From: Monarcha castaneiventris obscurior
Taxonomy: Eukaryota; Chordata; Aves; Passeriformes; Monarchidae
Direction: 5' to 3'
Assembly (NCBI GenBank): GCA_026261815.1
Contig: JAMPIT010000174.1
Coordinates: 4,898,001-4,962,000 of the forward strand
DNA: 64,000 nt
How positions within the stretch are numbered: position 1 is the stretch's first letter; the number at the start of each line of letters is the position of its first letter. Positions 13,701 through 25,972 of this stretch are shown in pieces. A model generated the notes under the pieces. The model ran no database searches, was not told the origin of the DNA, and saw only the letters and a list, made by a program, of their open reading frames with translations. Made by a program: the position numbers and the translations under genes.

Positions 13701-14300
13701 AAATATGTTTTACAACCCTTTATAGATCTGAACAAAAAATCTGAAACAAGGATTTGTAAGATTTTGCTTAAATAAAGAAGATTTATGTGAATGTTTTGTA
13801 CTTGTATAGTTAGTCAATACTGGTAGCTTTTAATAGAAATTTTGAAATCACAACTTCAAGCATTGATATTGCAAACATTAAGTCTAAGAGATCAATTGAC
13901 CTGGGTAGAGAGCAAAAACAATAAACCATATCTTTGGTAAACTGCTCCTGGGACAGCATCAGACCAAGCAAGAGGCAGCTCCAAATTGCCGTTTTTTAAC
14001 CCAGTTTTTCAGTTCTTCAAACTAAGAAAGGAAATCTGCCCAAAGTCTAGGTTGTGTGTAGCCAAATAAAGAGTAATTGCAGCACAGCTACTCGTATCTA
14101 GACCACTGCCTGTATAGCTAGGTCATTTTACCACAGTTTCTGTGAAGATAACTCATTTACACCTCATGTGTCCAGCAACTTAGTAGTTTTTTTTTTTGGT
14201 CACGACATATCTTACAAGATGGTGTTATAAAAGCTGATTAATTATCCATATCATTAGCTTTGTTTGAAATTCCATCATGGTTATTCTAACATATGGCAAC
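10708..14300. other. AT-rich unique DNA, no gene seen
   Basis: No recognisable coding, RNA gene or repeat family is visible. Open frames of 65-77 codons at 11066-11299 and 12524-12721 are AT-rich and lack any motif. Confidence 0.55.
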
Positions 14301-15630
14301 TACACAGGCAATGGAAGCAGGGACAGGTACCCTGAGAAGAGTTTATGGACACTCTTCAGTTGCGTAGGTTTGGGGTTAAAAAGATCATGGTGAGGCTGGA
14401 GCACAAATTGGAAAGGGATGCAAAGAATTATAAGGGCTTCTACAGGCATTTTAGCCAAAATATGAAAGCCAAAGAAAGCATACCCCACCTGATGAGAAAG
14501 ATGTACTAACCACTAACAGTAAAAGAGGAGAAGGCTGAGATATTCCACCATTTTTTTGCCTCAGTCTTCACTGGTAACCTCTCTTCCCATACCACTTGAG
14601 TAGAGGGACTGTAAGACAGAGAATGGGAGAGCAAAGCCTCCCACTCTAAGGGACAATCGAGTTTTCATGACCACCTGAGGAACCTGAACATAATAAGCTT
14701 ATGGAACCTGATGAGATACATCCCAGAGTCCCGAGGGAATTGGTTGATATAGTTGTCAAGCCACTCTCCATGATTTTCAAAAACTCATCACATGAAGTCC
14801 CAGGTGACTGAAAAAAGTTAAATAATGCACACATTTTTAAAAAGGGTAGGAAGAAGGACCCTGAGAACTACTGACCTGTCAGTGTCATCTCTGTGCCTGG
14901 GAAGATCATGGAACACATTCACCTAGAAGCTGTGCTAAGGCACAGGGAGGACAGGGAGGTGATTTGGGACAGCCAGCATGGCTTCACCAAGGGTAAGTCC
15001 TGCCTGAGCAACCCAGACACGTTCCATGATGGAGTGACTACATCAGTGGACAAAGGAAGAGCTCTCAAGGTCATCTATCTGGAATTCTGTAAGGCCTTTG
15101 CCATGATTCTCCACTACACCCACCTCTCTAAATCATAGAGCTATGAATTTTTATGGATGTGCTGTTCAGTGGATGTGGAATCATTCGGATGGTCATATCC
15201 AGAGAGAAGTGATCAACAGCTTGGTGTCCAGAGAGGAGTGGTGTGTGGTGTCTCTTAGAGGTTTGTACTGGGACAGGTACTGTTTAATCTCTCCATCAGT
15301 ACTTCCAGTACTTAAAGGGGGCTTATAAAAAAAAGGATGGACCCAAACTCTTTGGCCTATTGGTATAGGACAAGGGGGAATGACTTTAAACTGACAGAGA
15401 AGAGGTTTAGATTAGACATTAGGAAAAAAATCTTTACTATGAGGGTGTAAGACGCTAGAACAAGTTGCCCAGAGAGGTTATGGATACCCCATCCCTGGAA
15501 GTGTTCAAGGGCAGGCTGGATGGGGCCCTGAAAAACCTAACCTAATGGAAGGTGTCCCTGCCCATAGTAGGGCGTTGGAACTAGCTGATCTTCAAGGTTC
15601 CTTTCAACCCAAACCATTCCATGATTCTCC
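14301..15630 (+). mobile_element. CR1 LINE, ORF2 fragment plus 3' end, internally deleted pseudogene
   Basis: The plus strand reads as degenerate CR1 ORF2. It opens in the linker before the reverse transcriptase, passes 'MEPDEIHPRVPREL'-like sequence near 14700-14745, then a clear RT block from about 14870: '[16 protein letters not shown]', '[14 protein letters not shown]' and motif A '[13 protein letters not shown]' at about 15070-15105. In motif A the usual catalytic D of Y-L-D-F is E and the F-D is F-A, so the enzyme would be dead. Near 15297-15303 the sequence jumps from the motif B neighbourhood straight to the 3' untranslated part ('cagtacttaaagggggctta'), losing the YADD box and the rest of the domain. 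The end, with 'cctggaagtgttcaagggca' and 'aaccattccatgattctcc', is the normal CR1 terminus. Confidence 0.92.
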
Positions 15631-16408
15631 ACTATTTGCAGGGTTTTAGGAGGATGTCTTCTGCCCCAGCTGGACCCTTCTACCATTTCTACTTAAACCC
15701 TTCCAGGGAACAGCCAGTTTTGTTGAACATACCTGTGTACTATTTTTGCTATGCTCCAGCAAAATTTTTGCTTTAATGTGTTTAAACCAATGTTTTAGTA
15801 TGTTTTTAATTTCTTCAAGAGCAAATTATAGATTCAGAGTACTAAGGGGAATTATCCATTTCGAGTGACAGAAAAAACTGAGAATATTCTAGGAATTTGT
15901 GAAGAAAAATGAAAGTACTGCAAGTCAGAGCAGGAGCTTAAAAATTTTATTTAAATTCTCCCTGAGGAAGAGTCTATCCTTTTTCCACTGAGTATATAAG
16001 AAGCCTAGTAGATTAGCCTGCTGTCTCAGGCACTTAAGTTAGTTGCCTAAATTTAAGTGGTGTGGAGGCTGTTCTTTCCCCATTCCCACAACATTTATAA
16101 TTAATCAACTGAAAAGCAGCTCATGAGCAATTCACAGTAGGAAGAGATCAATTCTCAGGGGAAAGTGTCTGCAATCAGTAATCTAGACTGCTCTAACTAA
16201 ATTTGTAGAATAAATTCTACACAATAAATTATTCTACTTGCTTTTCAACTAGTTTAATTCCTTTAAGCTCTGAAGTCATTTGCAGGCATCAATACTTCTA
16301 GTTAGATGAACAATAGTCCACAGCTTCTGCTAAACTCTTAAATCCTCATAGTTTGAACAGTTGCGTGATCTCTAGCAACAGCAATTTTTTTTCAAAAGTT
16401 AGTGAATG
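15631..16408. other. Unique DNA with a small hairpin
   Basis: No gene is visible. At 16205-16220 lies a 7-bp-armed inverted repeat (gtagaat, aa, attctac), with a third copy of attctac at about 16231-16237. Nothing else stands out. Confidence 0.5.
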
Positions 16409-17016
16409 CCACAGTGATCACCAAAGGGCTGGACCCGAGCACTGGGCAATCCTCGCCTAAGGTCATGGGAGAGGCCGGAGGCCAATCGGTCGTGGGAGGA
16501 TGGGCAAAGTCCCAGGCAGGGCTCGCCCCAACCACCGATGGATAAGGTGCAAGGGGAGAAGGAAGGAGCGGGGGACTCTTCTTGGGGGAAGCAGGAATAG
16601 GTTTATTGACAACAGGGAAAGGGGTCAAGAAGAGCCCCAAAAAGCCCCTGACTGGGGTTTTTATACCCCAGAGGCTAGGGTGGAGCATACACTACAGAAC
16701 CAATACTGTAACAGTTAGAGGGCGGTACAGAGGCGGGGAGCATTACATCATAAGCAGTGGGGACGGGGTAGGCGTGGAGGGTGAGCATGGATCAATACGA
16801 AAGGAGGACTGAGCCAATTACGTAACCCGGGGAGGGGAGTGCAGCGGTCAGTGTACATGAGTGAGCTGGCACGTTTTTCTGCAGAAACAAACCGCTTTTC
16901 CCACCTCCCTGTCCCAGGGCAGCCATGTTGGAGTAGGCAGCCATTTTATGGTTCCTGGGCCCCTGGGGGGGTCAAACCACTGGACCTTTTGTCCAACGGG
17001 ATCCAGGATACCACAG
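16409..17016 (-). mobile_element. Solo LTR of an endogenous retrovirus, flanked by 6-bp direct repeats
   Basis: A GC-rich segment sits abruptly in AT-rich DNA. On the minus strand it carries a TATA box (ggggtataaaaacc, at about 16656-16669) and about 60 bases downstream an AATAAA signal (16602-16607), the order expected in an LTR. The identical hexamer CCACAG occurs at 16409-16414 and 17011-17016, so the LTR body would be 16415-17010 with a 6-bp target-site duplication, the length usual for ERVK-type elements. In that reading the minus-strand start is TATCC and not TG. If the body runs to 17015 it starts TGTGGTATCC and ends in CA, as LTRs normally do, but the duplication is lost. No internal retroviral sequence adjoins it. 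Confidence 0.75.
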
Positions 17017-19779
17017 CGGTGGCTATGGCTCACTGCAACAAGTGAAAGTGCTGCTATGTTCTTGCATGTTAGCTCCAGTTCTCCATTGTGACTTAAACAC
17101 TCCAAATGTAGTATCATCTACAGGTTTGGAATAAAACAAATACTGCACTGTAAATAAAAGTGAATAGAACCAGAATATCTTGGGAGAAAACAAGGAGGCA
17201 TTACATTTCATTATGTTTCTCTTCTCTTAGAAGTGAGTGTTCCTGAAGAAGCCATCATTAATCCTAATACAATATGGTGCAAAAGCCATAAATATTGTGC
17301 AATCTTGCATTGCACATAAATTTCAGTAAAAGTTCAGTTGACTGCAGTGCTCTCTGGCTTATGTCATCTACGGTAAAATCATTAAGAAATATAAAGGGTC
17401 AGTCAAGCCCTGGAAGTAACTCTTTCTAGTACTTCCTACAATTTGCATCTTAAAATAATACAGCAATGTCAGGACTGGCCTCAACGGCTCCTGATTTTTT
17501 TTTTTTTGGGGTTTTTTTGTTTGTCTTAATTTTCAGAAATGTCAATATCAAGCAGTAGGATGCAAAATTTTCTGTTTACCTCGTAGGGACATTTAAAGGA
17601 AGTCTTGATACATAATAGGCTCACTTTACAGTCCAACTACAGTCTTTCTACTAATAAATTATTTAAATGTCCAACACATGTGATGATAAGACATTTCATC
17701 ACAATTATCTAATTATTTCTCAGAAGCAGAGTCCAAATCTTACAAACATATGCTTTCTTTCCCTGAGAAAATTAAGTGATTTTTTTGGTGTAAAATTTAC
17801 TGGAAAGAAGCGAAACAACTGCATTTACATTGACACACTTTGGGTCACGCCTATAGAAATTTAAAAAGACTGTGTTATAGAAACCATTTTAAAAATTTTA
17901 GAACTTCTGTCTAACCCTTAAGACCTTTCTTTGCTGCAGTTTATGAACTTCTAAAAGGGTAAACTTTCAAAGCAATCTGTAGGAAATACACACAAACCCC
18001 CCCTTTATTTATGATCAAACTGTATGTGATTATTTTTCATGCATAACTCTTAAAATTCATCCCAAAGTGTCTTGATTGTATTGCATCTTCAAAGTGCATG
18101 GAAACAGAATTGATCTTACAAAGCTATTTGAAACTTAGGCTTTTGTAATAAAATGTAAAAACCCCTCCTGGGTTACATATTATATAGCAGAAAACTTAGG
18201 AAATAATCAAAGAGTTTGCAACTTATCTTCATAATCTTCCAACAATGAAGTTGCACTCAAATTTTTCTAGAAAGCACTATTAGGCTACTAGACAAAAGAG
18301 CTTCTGAAGAATTTAACGCATTTAGTAGAAAAAACGTCACTAATCCATTTGAAGCAGATTCCTAGTGACAAAATAAGAAAGAAAAGCCTTGTACTTTTCT
18401 GAGTATGATAGCAAAGAATTGTAGTCTAGTTTGTCTAATTACCGTCCTTCCAATTGTATGTGAAAACTAGGTCTTCAATGTGAATAATATGCTTAGTGTG
18501 TACTTTTAAGTACACTTTCTTTTCAAATTTTTCTTTATTTGAATGACTGTAAAGATCAGATCATATATATCATCCATATTCTCATCAGAAGAGAAATTTT
18601 CAGGAGTGTTAAAAGCTGTACCAGTTTAAACTACGGGATCTAAAAGTATAGCAATTTTATAGACTGCAATTAATGCTTGTGAAAGTAATTTTGCTTTATC
18701 TCTCTATGGTTTTTCTCCTATATTCATTTTGATAGAAAACATAGATGTCAACAGACCTTAGGTGAAACAGTGATCAATTTTCTTTTTCATGCTAAGAAAA
18801 TAGGTCTCTTCTTTCACCAACAGTCAGAGTTGGAAGAAATTTTCAGGGAACAGGATTCTTAGCCAGTTGTAAAGGAAGGTTAAACTTCATTTGATCTTGA
18901 AGATTGAGATTTCTTCAGAATTCTAAACTGTTTGGATTTTGGTACAATTCTAATTTCAGTAACTTTGCATCGAATTAGTAAAAATACACATGTACTTTTG
19001 AAGAGTGCAATAGAATTTAAACCTTTTTTATTAAATAATTCATTATGCGCCCCAAAAAGGAGAAACCACATTCTTCAATATCTGACTTCTACTGTAAACT
19101 TCTTTAGTAAAGAAATATAGTTGTCAGATTCAGTCTCCAAGAGAAGTTTTCATAGAAAAAGGAACAGAAATTGTGTTAAAAGGAGAAGAGTATTTTGCCT
19201 TTTCATCAGTTAGGTCTGTTGGATTACAGCTTCATGCTTTGAGAAAGAACAGGGCAGTGAAATGCATTAGAAAAACAGAGTACACACTTCACCTTGTCTC
19301 CAGTGATTTACTTTTACAACATTCTTCTCTGGGTGTTCTGTAGAGAATTGCATCTGACAGATATGGAGAAACACTGAACAGCAAGCATTTTCTAGGACAC
19401 CGCTGCTGATAAACAGGAGACAAACTTGCATATATATGGATATTTTTGATTCAGAGCAGAAGAGGAAGAGCAAATATTTTCTAAAAAAATGCTTCATTGG
19501 CTACCCTTATGTTACCATGGTCTTCAGCTAAAAAGCAGTGGAATTACTTGGGAAAAAAAATTCTGTTTAATTCAATTTTTGTTCCTATATTTTGAGGTGT
19601 CATATAGATTGTAAACTCCAAGACATAAAAGTCTGACTGTAACATGGAGATCACTGACTAACAAGCCCAGCATATGACAGAAAACACTGAGTTTGTGTAA
19701 AGCAATTTTAACCCACCTATGATTATCTTTAAAGCCAAGGTAAGGAGTGCAAGTAGTTACTCAGGCAACAAATAACAGT
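17017..19779. other. AT-rich unique DNA, no gene seen
   Basis: No recognisable gene or repeat family is visible. A T-rich/G-rich simple stretch lies near 17493-17522. Open frames of about 60 codons near 17667 and 18880-19120 show no motif. Confidence 0.55.
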
Positions 19780-20640
19780 GAACCACTCACCAAAAAGGGA
19801 AGATGAAAAAAAAAAAACCTACAAAACCCAACAAACTTGTGAGAAGTGCATTCTTCCTGAGCAAGTGCTAGATAGAACCCAGGTTTGTGAGAAGTTTTCC
19901 CCATGAGGCTCATGGAGAAGAAGAAATGAGGACTGGACATGGACTTGGAAAACAGAAGTCCAGACAGGAATATCAAGATAAGTGGAAGAGAGAAAGCAGC
20001 ATAAAAAACTGATGGCCTACATTTTCTGAACAACAGAAGCTGAATGGCAGATCAATAAACCAAAAAAAGAACAACTGTAAGAACATGGCAGGAGGATTAA
20101 GCACCAGTTTAGGAACAGCTATGCTGCACTGGGCAGCAATGAGGAGAAACATGCTGAAAGAGAAGATAGGATGACAGAAGAGAGAAGCTGCTAGTCCCAT
20201 AAGAGAAGAGGTAATGGAGATAGCTTTGAGAAATTGCCCAAGTATAAACAAAGACATTATACAGAAGAGAAGGCAGGATAGTCAACAGACAGGAAAAATA
20301 ACTCAGAATAGAGCTTTAAGATGAGAGGCAGTTTTTTTGTGACTGGAGAGTCCTTGGTGAGGGCTAACAGACCTGCCACTACAAGAGATCCAGAAGAAAG
20401 TCACTATAAAGCCTGCCAGGAATAAGCATGAACACTGTGAGGTCAGGGATGAAAGGAATTTTCAAAGAAGCAGGGGGAAATATATGGACATTGATCACTT
20501 TCCATGCTGGGACACACCCTAGATTTCAAATGGAATAGACCAAGGGAATTACTCCAAACTAGGGTAGCTACTGAGAGACACGCCTGCCTCAGGTGATATC
20601 CAACAGAATTATTCCAGCTACTGGGGAAGGAATCTAGAAG
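19780..20640. other. Purine-rich stretch on the plus strand, unclassified
   Basis: Over about 850 bases the plus strand is dominated by A and G, with many 'gaagag' and 'aggaag' words. The minus strand therefore has long pyrimidine-rich open frames near 19761-20257 that read as hydrophobic peptides. I see no domain, no LTR ends and no tandem unit. It may be an old retroelement body that has lost recognisable sequence. Confidence 0.35.
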
Positions 20641-21074
20641 TGCTCATTCTCCTCTAGGACTGCTTCTCAGAGGTAGATTACAAAAGACTCATCAGATATT
20701 TAAAATAATTTCTTGCACTGAGTGCAAGAAGTGTATTTTGTTAAATAAAAATATACACCATAGTGCATGGTATACAATATAAATATGTACTTTGGTAAGA
20801 TAAGATATTGGTGCCACTCAGTATTATATTGGACATTATTAATGGTAATGGGAAAGAAGATAACTAGAATGTGAACAGCAAAACATATAAAGACAAACTC
20901 AAACGGAAATTTCAAAAATCTGTAAGAGAATATAGAGCTACAAGTAGGCAATGAAGCACTAATCAACACCCATTTAATATCTTCATTATTACCCTTGGAA
21001 AGAAAAATGCAAAGGCATTTCACTTGCTAACACAAAACTGGCAACCCTGTGAGCATGGGAAAGATCAGATCCTT
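20641..21074. other. Unique DNA, no gene seen
   Basis: AT-rich sequence leading into the old CR1 fragment. A minus-strand frame at 20700-21023 is hydrophobic and AT-driven, with no motif. Confidence 0.45.
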
Positions 21075-21320
21075 GTAATGGAAGGACTCCGTGACATTAA
21101 GGAATGGAATACAAATATGTATGAAATTCAACTGCAGAAAGTAAAGGTCATTCATGCAGGGACCAATAATGAGAATTTCTTCTATAATCCAGGAGCTTCT
21201 CAGTTGGAAACAATAAAGAAGGAAAAGCAGCTGGATCTATTAATCAGTCACAGAATATCTATGAACCACCAATGCCATGCAAGCATGAAAAGTGAATGTG
21301 ATTCCAGGTTATAAAACAGA
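21075..21320 (+). mobile_element. Old CR1 LINE fragment, ORF2 C-terminal part, ancestral sauropsid type
   Basis: The plus frame reads 'DIKEWNTNMYEIQLQKVKV', then 'IHAGTNNENFFYNPGASQLE', then 'EKQLDLLISHRISMNHQCHA'. This matches the CR1 pattern after the YADD box: a K-C-K-V-M-H-V-G-like strand, a Y-N-P-G-x-S-Q-L-E turn, then E-K-D-L-G-V-L-I-S-H-R-x-S-M-N-H-Q-C. The wording is closer to CR1 copies I associate with crocodile, turtle and old avian lineages than to the younger copies at 14301 and 59468. The frame stays open for 96 codons at 21024-21314, but the flanking RT and 3' end are missing, so it is a relic. Confidence 0.7.
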
Positions 21321-24040
21321 AGGTTACAGGCCATTCCTCAAAGAGCCATGGTGTCATTCCCATAGTTTTAATGCTAATATACCAGCAAGTGGTAGATTAA
21401 AGAGCAGACACAGGCATTTTCTAAATCAAATAACCAATGGACTCATACCCTGAAAAATGATTAACTGATGGCAGTTTAGCAAAAGAATTACAGAATTGTT
21501 CATCTATTATTTTGCACTAAAACTAGATATTAAAGTCAGGGACTGGTCCCTGTTATTTTAGTGTAATTCGATTGCAGAAAATAATACAGGTTCAGCCACA
21601 AGACAACTTACAATTATAGGTTTAATCATGCAAACACTTACATCCATTAATAATTGCATATTCAGGTATTTTCTTTTAATACTTCAGATTCAAAATTATT
21701 GGTTTAATAGCTCTCCATTTAGTAATCAGAGGAGGGCATTTAGAATAGGAATGTGAGCTGACAAGGCATATTCAAAGCAATATGAAAAGTGGTATACGTG
21801 ATAATGGAAATAACCTAATAAGAATGCCCTGCAAACATAATGCTGCTACTCACACACATTTACCATTTGGTTTATTACATTTGTTAATCTTCTCTTATGA
21901 AGCACAATCACTAAGAGAGATCTTGGATTACTAACCATCCCAGGTTACATGTACTGTTGGTAGTCATTCAACGCAAACATAGATGGTCCCTTCCAACTCA
22001 GTATAATCTAAAATGCAATAATTTGTGTGGAAGAAGAGTACGTGAACCACTGACAAAGCAGCAAAGTTAATTGCCAAAAGACTACATTGCATAATTTGAA
22101 ATTTAGGACTTTTTGCCTAAAAGTAACCTTGCACACTTTTTCCAAGGGCATTATCAGTTTTCTGGTAGCGATATGTGAAGACCCTGATCTTTTTGCAGTT
22201 ATGCAGTGGTCAAGAACTTGAATCCCTGAGGATTTTCCTTTGCAGCTTAAGATTTATTATATATTCTTCTTTCACCTAGACTGACCTGGTTTTATTTTAT
22301 AATTATTTGAAGAATATTTCTTGCAACTTTTCTCTGATAGGAAGGAAGGAAGTGAAGAAAGCAATCAGTAGGAAGTCAGTATGAATTATCTATTTCATTT
22401 AAAATCTATTTCTCATAAGGCTTAAATATAAATTATATGAATATTTATCTGAAGAAAACTGCAGAATAGATGCATGGAGAATTTATTGAAACAGGATGAA
22501 AAAGATGAGGAATGCTACGTGCACTCAAATACAGAGATAAAACAAGAAATAACAAATTCCTTGTATACTTTGTTTGCATTATCTTGTCATATGGAAAACA
22601 GTTTCTCTATCCGTTAGGCTATTGTAATTTAATTCATTTGCCCAACCAGGTTTCATGCTACAAACTTTAAACTTCCTGAAATGCAAATTTCTGTAAGATT
22701 TCAGACAGCACGTATATACTGTTTAACATTTCCTTATAATTTAAAGAAAGTACAGGTGCAATGGACACAGAATAAAATAATATTCAGCAGGCCAGTAAAC
22801 TTTATTTGTTGGTTTTGGAGTTATAGAGGTTTTTTTTCTCCTGTCACATTGAAGAGATTATACTACTCAACCACTTAAATTTAATGGATTAAATTCTGCT
22901 CAAACAGGCCAACAGTTAATATCAAAATTGTGTGAGTTATCAGTCAAGAAATTTTTGTTGAAAATATCTGCTTCCAAAAATATAAGGATTTATCAGTAAT
23001 GTCTAAACCAAGAGGACAAGAAGAAATTTAAGACCAAGCCAAAACATGCCAGTACCTTCAAGAAAAAGAATCAATTGAAAGCCTTATATTACCTTACAAT
23101 TACTACACAGTCAGGTAACTTATGTCAAAGGATATTTAAACAAGCAGAAGAATTAGAAGGGGCATCTTCTCCTTACAGTATTAATCCATATTAATTCTTT
23201 ACAGTATTTATTCCATTTTTAGGAAACAAGTACCTTTCAACAGTGAAGGGGCGGCAAATACAAAATACATAAAACGTATTTCTAGGATTCTTACCTACAC
23301 TTCTCTCACTTTGATGTATTTATGTGGCTGGCCTTCTTTGTTTATATAGAAGCACAGAAACTAAAAATTGAAAATATTTGACAAAATTATGTGAGAATTG
23401 ACACAATATGATGAAGCTAACAATTATCATGACAATATGCTTCAGGCAATTTACCTCTGTTCTGCTATAAATTATACATTTGGGATGCATACAAAGTAGA
23501 ACAGATATTTGATAACTGTGAGAGCAATAGGTCTCAGTAAGTTTTTAGCAACTCCTAAAGTCAGGAATTTTCCTGGAAAAACAAAGCAAGATGCATGGAG
23601 ATAGAAGCTGTTGAACTAAGCAAGCGTAACACAAACAGAAGCAGCAGGCACACATAAAAGTGGGTACCTATTACCATTGGAGGTATTGATAACATGCCAT
23701 GTGAAACATAAAAACAAGTGAAAATTACTAGAGATGACTCAAATGCATATGCCTGCTTTCTCATAACCAGCTGATATATTGCCAGAAAATATACATCAGA
23801 AGCTTGGCTTTGGAAGAATAATGATTACATCCAGTGGCCATATAAGGTAGACTGAGTATAGTATAAATTCCCTCAGAATCTCTGAAAGGGAGCATATATT
23901 TCAATACTTACATTATTGAAGACAATACAACAAGCTAATTCAGGTGAAACAATCTCTAATTATGTCTGATCCATACATTTTTTCTGGTTTTGTCATGATT
24001 TTAGATTACTGAAATTGTACTTTAAGTACCACTAAAGCTT
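21321..24040. other. AT-rich unique DNA, possible CR1 scrap
   Basis: No gene is visible. At about 21980-22012 the words 'agatggtcccttccaactca' and 'gtataatct' resemble the last 35 bases of a CR1 tail, but the match is too short to call. Confidence 0.5.
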
Positions 24041-24385
24041 TAAAGGGGGAACCATATAATTCTCTCCAACTCCCTGAAAGGGGGTTGTAGCAACTTGTTT
24101 GTCTCTTCTCTCAGGTAGCAAGTAACAGGACCAGAGGAAATGACCTCAAGTTGTGCCAGGGGAGGCTTAGGTTGGATATTAGGAAAGAATTCTTCACTGA
24201 AAGGGTGGTCAGGCATTGGTTGGAATAGGCTGCCCAGGTAAATGGTGATAATACATCCCTGGAAGTGTTCAAAAGATGTGTGGATATGGCATGTGTGGTA
24301 AAATGGTGAGCATGGCAGTGCTGGGTTAATAGTTGGATTCAGTGATCTTAGATGTCTTTTCCAAACTGAATTCTGTGATTATACA
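24041..24385 (+). mobile_element. CR1 LINE 3' end
   Basis: Contains 'aggaccagaggaaatgacct', 'ggttggatattaggaaagaa', 'catccctggaagtgttcaaa' and 'ggcagtgctgggttaatagt', in the CR1 3' order, ending near 'gaattctgtgattatacag'. The 'ggcagtgctgggtt' variant places it with the copy at 59468-60367 and not with those at 14301 or 41298. Non-coding and 5'-truncated. Confidence 0.9.
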
Positions 24386-25842
24386 GAACATATAATTTAA
24401 AATAATCTAGTTTTATAATTAACTTCCAAATCAGTGGATAAGTTGACTTCAGGTAGAATTTTCCTTATTGGCCCAGATGTCTGCCTGCTGTCGCATGGAA
24501 AAGCCAGACAGTGTTGTAACAGAGGCCCAGAGCAGTGATGCTATAGGATTGGCAAATATGTGTCCCTTGGGGAGCATATGCTATGTCACAAAATATGTAT
24601 TAAAAAAAAAAAAAAAATCCTTGCGTGTTTTGAGATCTCTTTAAAATACAAGTTGGAGCAACCTAGGCTAAAAAACCCTTGCCTTCTTGGTCCCTGACTA
24701 TTATCAATGTCACAGACTTGCATTTTCCCATGTTGAATGAAAAATGTGAGCGTAGAATCCTCTACCTGTAATGTTACATGTATGGTGAACTTTTTCAAGG
24801 GTGCCCCCAGATATTTGTGATGTGCTTCAGGAAGACAGTCGAAGCAAAACAGAAGAAGAAAAACACATGATGAAAATCTTATTCTAAATTGTTCAACCCA
24901 TTACAATTGTGCAAAGTAATACTTGGGAAACATCATCTGGCCTGATGAACAGGCCTATTTGCTCCAGACAGGAGATGACTACAGAGCCACGCAGTCTGAA
25001 GCAGTTTCATTCCCAACACCTCTTCCTCTCTTTTCCCAGACAGCATCAGAGAGGCTGCTAGAGAATCCATATTCATGTTCAGTAGGTTCTCTTCGCAAAG
25101 GGCCCAGGACATGCCCCTCGCCTCAACTATTCTTTTCATCCTCATAAAACACCAGCCTAATTCTAAAAGACAGGTTTCTTCAGTGATAACATACTCAAGA
25201 AGTTGTCACTGCTTCAGAATCTTCATAAGAAAAAATAATCTTAGGGATAAAACTTCAAATTCCGAACAAACTTCCTGTGGTGATTCTGAAAAGCTATAAA
25301 ATAATGCTGATTACAACACCCTGACATAAAAGTAAATAGATCTAAATAACTCTAGGAAAAGCTTTTCTCTGCATACACAAGTTTTTCTTTTTACTTTGGT
25401 GAAACCTACTGGTCAATGAAAGTATCAAATACTTGCAGCCTTTAATGACACAGAGTAATGTGTTGGAAGTTCATGCAAAAATGCAAAAATTATGGTAGAG
25501 GTGTAATTTTGATAGTGACTTTATTTCAGAACTTAGCCGATAATAGAAATACATGGACAAGAAGTTCTTCTCTGTAATAAAAATTATGCAGAGCTCATTT
25601 CACATATTAAAAAATTAACTTCATAAATTTAGTCCTCAGAAAGATACAAAACCAAATTATTAAATTATTTGCTGTAAGGACCTTGAAGGTATCACATCAG
25701 TACAAAATCGATGATTATTTGCCAAGAGGCACTAGGACACAAAAGAATTAATTTAAGATACAACACAGGAACATGGGGAAAAAAAAAAAGCTATAAGGAA
25801 CAAGAATTCTACCATGACAGTAGTCACAGGGGCTCTAAAAGG
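24386..25842. other. Unique DNA with a 16-base poly-A run
   Basis: A homopolymer of 16 A lies at 24602-24617 with no recognisable source element beside it. The open frames near 24923-25299 carry no motif. No gene is called. Confidence 0.5.
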
Positions 25843-25972
25843 CTGTAGAATCTCCATCCTTAGGGTTGTGCAAAACTTGACTGGAAATTGTCATAAGCAA
25901 CATCATCCTTTTGGAACAGGAGGCTGTATTAGATGACCTCTGGAGGTCTCTTGCAACCTATGTTATTCTGTG
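25843..25972 (+). mobile_element. CR1 LINE 3' tail, diverged
   Basis: Reads 'gtagaatctccatccttagg', then 'gattagatgacctctggagg'-type sequence ('attagatgacctctggaggt') and 'cttgcaacctatgttattct'. These align by eye with the CR1 3' segment that includes 'tctccatccttgg' and 'gatgacctccagaggtc'. Diverged, 5'-truncated and non-coding. Confidence 0.8.

Noticed and set aside
16392..17117. Frames of 68-98 codons on both strands
   Set aside because: They lie inside or across the solo LTR at 16415-17010 and have no retroviral protein motif.
20700..21023. 107-codon minus-strand hydrophobic frame
   Set aside because: Composition is typical of AT-rich chance frames (phenylalanine, isoleucine, tyrosine), with no motif.
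24602..24617. Poly-A run as the tail of a processed pseudogene (also 28472, 38400 and 52672)
   Set aside because: No intron-less coding sequence or flanking target-site duplication was seen beside any of these runs.
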